64,000 nt of DNA from Corynespora cassiicola (taxonomy: Eukaryota > Ascomycota > Dothideomycetes > Pleosporales > Corynesporascaceae). How positions within the stretch are numbered: the first letter of the stretch is position 1; each line of letters opens with the position of its first letter. The stretch covers positions 3,968,001 to 4,032,000 of the forward strand of contig JAEUWY010000002.1 of the NCBI GenBank assembly GCA_022059125.1, read 5' to 3'. A program made the position numbers and the translations under genes. The notes beneath the pieces are model-generated. The model worked only from the letters and a program-made list of their open reading frames with translations. It ran no database searches and was not told the DNA's origin. This document shows positions 57,152 through 64,000 of this stretch, in pieces.

Positions 57152-57918
57152 TTAGCCCAGTCCTCGTCCCCTCCCCCGCAAGCCCCGTCCAATGCCGCTG
57201 CTGGCGGCGCGGCCACTCGTCGATGCGCTGCGTTGGAGCCCCCGTCCCGTCTGTCCGCCAACACCTACATAGTTGGAGGCTGCTGATGATGATGCGCCCC
57301 GTGGCCTGACACCTCTGCCTCTACCCCTGGTGCCCGTCTTGGTGGTTGCCTCTGCCTTGCGCCGTTCCTCCTCAATCTTCCTTGCCGCCGCCTCTCTCCT
57401 CGCTTGTTCCTCTGCAGCACGACGCTCCGCAGCTTGCTGGCGTTGCACTTCCTCCTCCTGGATATCGACCAGATCCTGGTTAGCACCCTGCCACTGCGGG
57501 TTTAGAATCAGTCGCTGGTTGTGCTCCGTCTGCGAGAGAATGCGGCTCCACGTGTTGAGCAGGGTCGACGCATTTTGCACCGTGCGGGAGACAGTCTAAG
57601 GATCATCAGCATGGCCTACTCGCGGTGTTCCACCCCACTGCTTACATCCATGTTGTTCCGCGCCTTTTGCAGGCTCTCCACGACACCCTCAATCACCTTG
57701 TTGACGTTGCGCACGCTCTCCAGCTCTCTCCGCAGTGCAGCCTCGCGTGCCTCTTCTGCGGTATAGTGCGACTCTTTTCCACGCGTCTTCCCTGCCGCAC
57801 CCTCCCCTGCGTCTGCAGCAGCAGCTTGCTTTTTGCCCTTGCGCGCAGCGGGCGTGTTGAAGAGCGCGTCCTCGTCCGAGTCGGACAGGCTGAGATCGTT
57901 CATATCGGGCGGGTCCAT
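57152..57918 (-). CDS. DUO1: DASH complex subunit Duo1
   Basis: Exons 57918-57646 and 57595-57152 give 238 aa. DASH/Dam1 is a fungal outer-kinetochore complex that couples chromosomes to spindle microtubules. The N-terminus is acidic (PPDMNDLSLSDSDEDALF), a Lys-rich linker follows, then the family core: AREAALRRELESVRNVNKVI, EGVVESLQKARNNMDTVSRT, QNASTLLNTWSRILSQTEHN, QRLILNPQWQGANQDL. A charged coiled coil (QRQQAAERRAAEEQARREAA) and an Arg/Gly-rich tail (GTRGRGRGVRPRG) complete it. The intron lies inside the core, between NNMD and TVSR. The RG-rich tail may contribute microtubule binding, an inference. Confidence 0.92.
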
Positions 57919-58572
57919 GGCGAATGTTTGGGACGGATCAATTGGGTTCGGGACAGTGTTTGTGGCAGAGGGGCGACGTGTTTGACGTGTTTGCTACCCT
58001 GGTTGGCGGGGTGGGTGCAGGGCGGTGAGGAGCAATCACGTGATGGGTAACCTCACGCCCAAGCTCTATTTCCAAACAAAACATACTTTGATGGCGACGC
58101 GGTACACCATGCAGCTAAGCCCTAGGCCAAGATGATAGCTGCCTTCAGTGGCCACAGGGCTCTCTAGGGATCATGCTGCCCCGCGATACCTAATGCAGGG
58201 CGGTGAGTAAACGGCGGCGGCAGCCCTCCAGGGCATTGTTTTCGGTCCGTGCGCGCCAAGAATGGCACGCGGCTGGCACCAGCCTCCTGCTTTCCCGACT
58301 TTGGATCCGCAACTTCACTTCACCTCCACCTCTCCCGCCCTTCCGCCCCAGAATCGCGTATCAACACCTCCACACTTGCCATTCTATCCTTTCCGCGCCA
58401 TTACTGACCCGGTTGCGCGTGGATCGAAACCGTTCGATTTCCAGTCGCGCGCATTCACGTGGTCGCGATCCCGGCCTTGTTTTGATACGCAATCCCGACC
58501 TCAACATCACCCGTCCGTCTCCTGTATCCGACTTGCGACGACTGCATTCAGCCCGTTCACTCCGCCGACACC
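57919..58572. other. Divergent intergenic region (DUO1 / nuclear-looking protein)
   Basis: Shared upstream region with the 10-base palindrome ATCACGTGAT at 58035-58044. No coding sequence supported. Confidence 0.6.
58035..58044. promoter_or_regulatory. ATCACGTGAT palindrome (CDEI/E-box type)
   Basis: A perfect 10-base palindrome that contains RTCACRTG on both strands, the consensus bound by Cbf1-type bHLH factors. It lies 117 bases upstream of the Duo1 start codon. Function inferred from consensus only. Confidence 0.5.
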
Positions 58573-59914
58573 ATGGAGAGGACCCCCTCTCCCCCGCGCA
58601 GGGCGCGTACACCCCCTGCGCCGCTCCATGGAGCCAACTACGAGCCCTATTCACCTCGCCGCCGCTCAAGTAGGGTTGCTGCCCAGCGCGAGCACCAGGA
58701 CCACCGCCTGTCGTCGCCAAAGCGCTCCAGGACCACGCGCGACGTGACTCCCCCCGCCACTGCCTCAAAGAAGTCTGCTGCCAAGGCGTCGTTTGCTCTC
58801 TCACCGCCATCCTCTCCCGTCTCTCCTCACGTTCACCGCGAGCCCCGCTCGACGCGTCGCACCACCGCACCTGCAGGATCTGACTCTGACCACGCGGCCC
58901 TGGGACTGTCCAGCTCCAGACGTCGTCTTGCTGCCATGGAGGGCATGCTTCCAACTCCCGCAAAGACCCCTCGGAAGCGTGCCGTCGCCGAAGAGTCCAT
59001 TCGCAGCACTGCACGCGTTCTTTTCCACAGTCGCCCTGCTACCATTGAGGATTCGGTACCCACTCCCCAGAAACGGAAACTCAAGAAGAATGTCTTTTCT
59101 CTGGACAGTTTTAATGAGCAAATGGAACAGGAGGAGTCCAACATTCAAATCTACACCGACTCCAAGGACCGCATCCCCACCGACGATGACGAGGCCGATG
59201 ATGGCAATCCATTCATCACCAAAAAGGGCAAAGGAAAAGCCAAGAAGCCCGCCACCCGCAAGGCGCGCAAGCTCGACGCTGAGACGCTCGAAATGGAGAA
59301 TGCTGTCCGCGAGGGCAAGGGAATGATCTACACCTTGTAAGTTGCCACCCTCGACCGTGTTTGATTTGTACTGACAATTTCCAGCCGTGGCAAGAAAATC
59401 TTCCGCCCGTACGATGATGTGCAGGCCGGCGATGCTTCTGATGAGGCTCCCGAATCTTCCCGCGCCAGGCTCCGTCGTCAGGTCGGCGCCGAGGCCCACC
59501 GTCCCCTCACTCGCTCTTCCGTCAAGCCGCGTCTTCTCTTCCAAGAGGAGATTAAGCGTCAGCGACAGACGAATGGTGAAGAGGATGAAGAAGAGGCCGT
59601 CACCGACATTGAGCTTCCCCTCACCCCGAGCCGCAAGACGCGCAGCACCGTCACCAGTGCCGAGACCAGTCATCGCCGCACCCGGCGAGGTAATTTGACC
59701 CCTCTCTTCTAGACCTTCAATAGTGACAATATTCAGATGCTTCCTTTGAGTCGTGGTCTCGCTACAAGTCTGTTGCGAGCAATGATTCAGGAGAGAGCAG
59801 AAAGCGCGTTGCCGAGGAAAGCCTGGATGGTCCTTCCGACAAGCGTGCTAGGAGTATGAATTCCCCGGACCCCATGGAGATACGCTGCTTCTAACACCGT
59901 ATACAGTCCGCTGA
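58573..59914 (+). CDS. Conserved-looking nuclear protein of unknown function
   Basis: Preferred exons 58573-59336, 59385-59689, 59737-59853 and 59907-59914 give 397 aa. If the last intron (GTATGA donor, CTAAC branch, ATACAG acceptor) is not used, exon 3 runs to TAA at 59892-59894 and gives 408 aa. The protein is Ser/Pro/Arg-rich with many SP/TP sites and basic clusters (SPRRRSSRVAAQRE, LSSPKRSRTTRD), so nuclear and CDK-regulated is plausible. Short conserved-looking blocks are AAMEGMLPTPAKTPRKRAVA, TARVLFHSR, KKNVFSLDSFNEQ, the acidic DDDEADDGNPFITKKGK, and EGKGMIYTFRGKKIFRPYDD, formed across intron 1. No defined domain recognised. Confidence 0.8.
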
Positions 59915-60703
59915 TGCAAATTGTTGATTTGTCTCAATGAACCGCACCAAGATCTGACTTCTGGTTGTTCGTTGTGCTCTGCCTCATTCGATTTGCATAC
60001 CCATTGTGGCTGGAGTTTCGAATAACGACTGCACGAACAAGTTTCCCCGGATGCCTATATACTTACTCTTTGTAATCTGTGGGGTGCTGCAATTTGCGAT
60101 ACCCACACCTACTCATCTCTGGTTTTTCAATCGCAAGGGCCTCTTATGGCATCGGGCCTATATTGCGGACTTTATGGTAACCCGATCCCCCATTTCTACC
60201 CGGCGTCTTCCCATCACTGGCACGGTTGTCATCTTTGAGGTTGAACCGCTTGCTTAGGAGTTTAGAGGTTTTTCTCGATACCCCTGGGAGTCATTACGGG
60301 TGCTGGGCGGTCCAGCATGTTTCCTATTTCACGAGCATCTATCATATCTTATCACCGTGTACACAATGCTGCAACATGGGCCTTTAAAACGGAGCTAATA
60401 CCGTCCAGGTATCTCCGGATGTGGACCTTACGTCTACTCCTCGGCATTCCTGGCGCTTCTCCGATGCTCGACACTGGTTTATGGGATTTGCAGTCTCGTC
60501 CGCTGGATTATGGAGGTCTGGCTATGGAGGATCGGGACAAAGGCGGCTCAAACGCTGAATATGAAAAAAATCAAGAAAACATTCGAATTCGATAGTCCCA
60601 TGATGTGATATCCGAAATACCTCTGACACTTGAAGATCCGTGACGCCCGCTCGTATCCCCGTACTATACAAAATAATCTCTAATCCCTACATCCCGACAT
60701 GCT
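59915..60703. other. Intergenic region between convergent genes
   Basis: 3' flanks of the nuclear-looking protein and RNase H2 subunit B. Short frames only. Confidence 0.6.
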
Positions 60704-61942
60704 TCACTTCTTGGCCGGCGCCTTTGTGAAAAAGGCACTCAGCTTCTTCATCCCCGACGTATCCACCTTTTTCAGCTGCTTGATGCTTCGGTTCTCGCTC
60801 TTCTTCTTCTTGTCCTCTTCTTCCTTTTTGCGCTTCTTCTCCTCTCGCTCGGCAATCTTATCCTCGTCTTCCTCAAACCCGCGCTTGCGGCTGATGTTGT
60901 CAGATATGGAACGCAGGGCCGCCGCCTCGGATTTGATCTTTGCAATGGCGGAGAGGTGCGCGTCCAGCGGCTTAAAGTCGGGGGCCGCGCTGCTGGATCC
61001 GAGGAGGGCGGTGAGGGGGGCGCGGAGTGTAGACGGGACGTAGGATATCGTCATGTAATTGAGTGCGAGGCGGAGGCGGAGGAGGGGCGGGATGGTTGGA
61101 GGTGTTGTGAGGGTGGGCTCGGGGTCTGCTGTGACGGTTTGCGAGTCTCCGGCCTGCGATGCGTCCTGCGAGGTGGAGGGCTCGGCCGAGTCGCTGGGCT
61201 CGCGTCTAATGTTCATGATTGGAATGTCGAGGGCGGATTTCACGAATTTCTCTTCGATTGAGGCAGGGAGGCCGTTTTTGACCATTCTGTGCGCCTTTTT
61301 TAATAGTAAGGCCAGCAGTTTGTCGTGAGAGAGGCGGTACATGACCTCGTCGCCTGCATCGACCGTGTCCGAGACCGAGGCCATCTTTTTCTCAATCATT
61401 TGTCTCAAGGACGGGTGCGATGATAGCAGGGCCTTCCAGTGGCGTGACGTGTTGGATAGCATATCGAGATGGTCGTCAAAGGCCAAAAAGTGCTGCTTTG
61501 TATCCTTGGTGGTCTTGGGCGCCAGCGCGGGGAGAATGAGGAATAGGAGGTCTATTGGTGTCGCAATGAACAGGTCTGGTGACTTCGCGACATACCCATT
61601 GCCAATCCGTGATGAATCCTCGGTATTCTCCGTCTCCTCTTCCTCGCTCGCCTCCGGTGTAATCAGCCAGCTCTTGCATGCCTTTTTTGGCGCTGCGATG
61701 CGCGTAAACTCGTAGAACCCCTTCTCTGGGCAGAAAAAGTAGCGCGACGGCGTTCCATTGGCGGGATTGTCTAGCGTAACTATGCGCGCATCTTTTGACG
61801 TATCTTTTGGTAGGACAAAGAGCTTGGGGGGGTTTTCGGCGCTGGGCGAGAGTGATTTGGCTTGGGAGCTGGTCGTCTCTTCCGGAGCCGTTTCCGCGGG
61901 CGTCGTTTCCTCGGCAGCGGGTTTGGAGCGCGTGCGGGCCAT
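60704..61942 (-). CDS. RNH202: Ribonuclease H2 subunit B
   Basis: A single exon of 412 aa from MARTRSKPAAEE; the in-frame upstream ATG at 62131 would add 63 residues of promoter-like sequence and was not chosen. RNase H2 removes ribonucleotides from DNA and RNA strands of hybrids; subunit B is a non-catalytic scaffold. Family features are the N-terminal barrel segment (PPKLFVLPKDTSKDARIVTL, then GTPSRYFFCPEKGFYEFTRI), PKKACKSWLI, KSPDLFIATPIDLLFLILPA, and YRLSHDKLLALLLKKAHRMV. The C-terminus is a Lys/Glu coiled region ending KKLSAFFTKAPAKK, which resembles the PCNA-binding PIP box of the family (L-x-x-FF). The gene is head-to-head with Mcm10. Confidence 0.92.
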   Translation of the reverse strand: MARTRSKPAAEETTPAETAPEETTSSQAKSLSPSAENPPKLFVLPKDTSKDARIVTLDNPANGTPSRYFFCPEKGFYEFTRIAAPKKACKSWLITPEASEEEETENTEDSSRIGNGYVAKSPDLFIATPIDLLFLILPALAPKTTKDTKQHFLAFDDHLDMLSNTSRHWKALLSSHPSLRQMIEKKMASVSDTVDAGDEVMYRLSHDKLLALLLKKAHRMVKNGLPASIEEKFVKSALDIPIMNIRREPSDSAEPSTSQDASQAGDSQTVTADPEPTLTTPPTIPPLLRLRLALNYMTISYVPSTLRAPLTALLGSSSAAPDFKPLDAHLSAIAKIKSEAAALRSISDNISRKRGFEEDEDKIAEREEKKRKKEEEDKKKKSENRSIKQLKKVDTSGMKKLSAFFTKAPAKK

Positions 61943-62335
61943 TGTATTGTCTGCCGGTCTCTGTGGATATGTCCAGTGTCTACCGAATGTCCGTCGTAAA
62001 ACTGCAAAGAGATGTGTAGTGGAAAATGCGCGACACGTCTGCGGAGACTGGTGCTGGCCGTAATGGATCGCTCGCGTCGGGCGAATGAGCGACGCGTTAG
62101 CGAGGATCCAGCAGCGCGTCATCCCGGTCATCGGGTTTCAGAATTGATGAGCAACCTTATTTGCACGGCAAACAACCTGGGGTAGAGCACAACACGCCCC
62201 TAACCGCCCCTCACGCTTGGAATCTCCACGTCAAACCACTGTCGCATCCAGAACCAGCGCGCGACACTTGCCTGTGCGTCTTGGCGGGGTCATGGGCACT
62301 GCTAGGTCGCATCTCAGCTCCGCAAACCCCCAAGC
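61943..62335. promoter_or_regulatory. Divergent RNH202/MCM10 promoter
   Basis: A 393-bp region between the two start codons. It contains ACGCGT (62092-62097) and a further CGCGT core at 62073-62077, both matching the MluI cell-cycle box recognised by MBF. Confidence 0.5.
62092..62097. promoter_or_regulatory. MluI cell-cycle box (ACGCGT)
   Basis: Perfect palindromic MCB between two DNA-replication/repair genes; a half-site lies 15-19 bases upstream. Binding by MBF (Mbp1/Swi6) is inferred from consensus. Confidence 0.55.
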
Positions 62336-64000
62336 ATGATCGTGAGGGAAAGCCCCAAATCGGGCGGTACGTGGATCCGCTGCACCCAGCTGACGTCCGG
62401 AAAACTAATATGCATGCAGTCAAAAAGAACCAGCCCAGCTGGCCGCCCAAGTCGCCGCACGAAGCGCTGCTGAGCTCGCCGTCGGGTCGCCGCAAATACG
62501 AAAAGCAGCTGCGCGACCGCTCCTCCGTATCTCCCTCGCCCTCCAAACGCCGACCCATGTCGCTGATCCTGCCGGACAATGATACCGAGGAGGATGACGA
62601 GGAAACGCTCCAGTTGCAGCTCCAGGCCATCGAGGCGCGGTTGAAGATAAAAAAGCTGCAAAAAGCGCGAAAAACCGCCGAGGACGAGGGTCTCGGCTCG
62701 TCCTCACGGCCGGGAACAGCAACCGACTTTCGACGACCCGGATTCACGAGGAGGGAGTCGGAGCCCGAAGTACAGGTCCCAGTGTCGCCTGTGCGGAATA
62801 GGAGGTTGCCAGAGGAGCAAAAGAGCCCCGCGCGGGTCCTCCTCGGTATTGACAAGGGGGTGCGGGCACAAGATGTCAGTCTCAAGCGGGCAAAGAGTTT
62901 CACGTCAAATGGCGCAACGCGAGCGAATTCACGACAGGCAATGGATCCGCCCCGACCAAAGTCGTTCAGCGAGAGGATCGCAGAGAGCAGGAACAAGGAA
63001 AAGGAGCGCGAGGAAAAACAGTCGAGGATAGAGAAGAGCAGGAGTGCCGGTTTCGGGTTGAGCAGTTTCGAAGGCCTCAAGGATCGCCCAACATCGCGCG
63101 CCGGTTCGTCTTTTAGCTCCGCCATAGGGTCGTCCCAGGACGAAAGGTCATCCAACCGCAGTTTCCAGCGCATGTCCATTCCACGGCCTGGCTCCCACCT
63201 CTCTGGAAAAGTAGACAGCTCGCGCCCCGCTCCTGAGGCTTCAAAGGCCTCAACCGCGTCATTCGGCACCAAGGCAAAGTACCACGAGATAGCAGAGCGC
63301 GACAATAGTTCCGAGGCCGCCAGCTTCGAGTCGTTTTCGGGACTACACTTGAAATCTCGGGAAATGCAGCACACTGCCATTACGCGCACACTGGACGGCA
63401 AGAGCATCTACACGGTCCCGCAAATTCTCAAAACGGTCAAAGCCCCTGCCTACGATCCCCCAGACGTAGAGAATGACTATGTGGTCCTCGGAGTCGTCGC
63501 GTCCAAATCCTCGCCGCTTACGCCGAAAAATAGCCGTTCGCAGTCCACCAACAACCCGGAAAACCCACACCAAAGCGGCAAGTTCATGGTTCTCCGGCTG
63601 ACGGATCTCAAATGGGAAATTGACCTGTACCTCTTCGACACTGGATTCTCGCAGTTTTGGAAACTCCCCATCGGCACGCTGATTGCGGTACTCAACCCAG
63701 AGATTATGCGACCGCGCAACACCGACTCTGGCAAATTCTCGCTCAAACTTGGCAGCTCCGACGACACAATTCTAGAGATTGGCGTCGCTCGAGACCTCGA
63801 CTTTTGCCATGCGACCCGCAAAGACGGCAAAGAGTGTGGGTCGTGGATCGATGGCCGCAAGACGGAATACTGCGATTTCCACGTCGAACTGCAGGTGGAA
63901 AAGAGCAAGCGGGGCCGTATGGAGGTCGCTACGATGACTGGCTACGGAAAGGCTCCCGGTTCGGGTAAGAATGGCATGTTTGGCGGCAGTCGAGTCGGCT
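62336..64000 (+). CDS. MCM10: DNA replication factor Mcm10 (5' part; continues past window)
   Basis: Exons 62336-62366 and 62420 onwards; the frame is open to base 64000 (about 537 residues seen) and the 3' end is outside. Mcm10 binds DNA, the CMG helicase and polymerase alpha at replication origins. A disordered N-terminus (WPPKSPHEALLSSPSGRRKY) is followed by a coiled coil (EETLQLQLQAIEARLKIKKL) and Ser/Arg-rich linkers. The conserved OB-fold begins at DYVVLGVVASKS and continues with GKFMVLRLTDLKWEIDLYLF, FWKLPIGTLIAVLNPEI and KFSLKLGSSDDTILEIGVA. The CCCH zinc finger is CHATRKDGKECGSW, then EYCDFHVE. Exon 1 (MIVRESPKSG) rests on a GTACGT donor and a CTAAT branch; an in-frame ATG at 62410 is the alternative start. 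Confidence 0.93.

Noticed and set aside
62211..63407. 398-codon minus-strand frame
   Set aside because: Antisense shadow of the Mcm10 coding exon, whose plus-strand frame has clear domain motifs.

Overview
The window is nuclear DNA of a filamentous ascomycete, most likely class Dothideomycetes. The genes are widely spaced, with short spliceosomal introns (mostly 45-75 nt, GT..AG ends, CTAAC-type branch sites). The families fit Pezizomycotina: a HET-domain protein, a bZIP of the DUF3425 type, an Sln1-type hybrid histidine kinase, fungal extradiol dioxygenase, S1/P1 nuclease, DUR3, CNT and HMT1-type transporters. The class is an inference from overall protein character; no marker settles it. 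Exon structures were built by hand from reading frames and splice signals, and the joined lengths are all multiples of three.

Layout. 1-9.3 kb: the tail of a gene, two small hypothetical genes, an extradiol dioxygenase (-), an intron-containing tRNA-Glu, a secreted S1/P1 nuclease (-), a small gene next to a decayed ankyrin-repeat gene, and a medium-chain alcohol dehydrogenase (-). 10-12.7 kb: a DUF3425 bZIP-like regulator and an aldo-keto reductase. 12.7-23.5 kb: long GC-rich non-coding stretches around a 204-aa protein, a mitochondrial-looking RRM-like protein and a single-pass membrane protein (-). 23.5-31 kb: a concentrative nucleoside transporter, a relic-bearing gap and a DUR3-type urea/solute symporter. 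31.5-39.9 kb: a 1397-aa glycosyltransferase carrying PPxY motifs and several ubiquitin-interacting motifs, a HET protein (-) with a GC-AG intron, and a 260-aa conserved protein. 41.7-52.6 kb: the Sln1-type kinase, a TM9SF/EMP70 protein and an HMT1-type ABC half transporter (-). 53.9-64 kb: a Cys-rich hypothetical protein (-), galactokinase (-), DASH subunit Duo1 (-), a conserved nuclear-looking protein, RNase H2 subunit B (-) and the 5' part of Mcm10, which runs off the window.

Function. There is no large biosynthetic cluster. The most suggestive associations are the dehydrogenase/bZIP/aldo-keto reductase trio at 8-12.6 kb, the divergent RNH202-MCM10 pair sharing a promoter with a MluI cell-cycle box, and the divergent DUO1/nuclear-protein pair sharing a CACGTG palindrome. 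The most unusual single gene is the glycosyltransferase with ubiquitin-binding signatures. Two gene-poor stretches (about 6.4-8.0 kb and 26.8-27.0 kb) hold decayed copies that encode the same short peptide.
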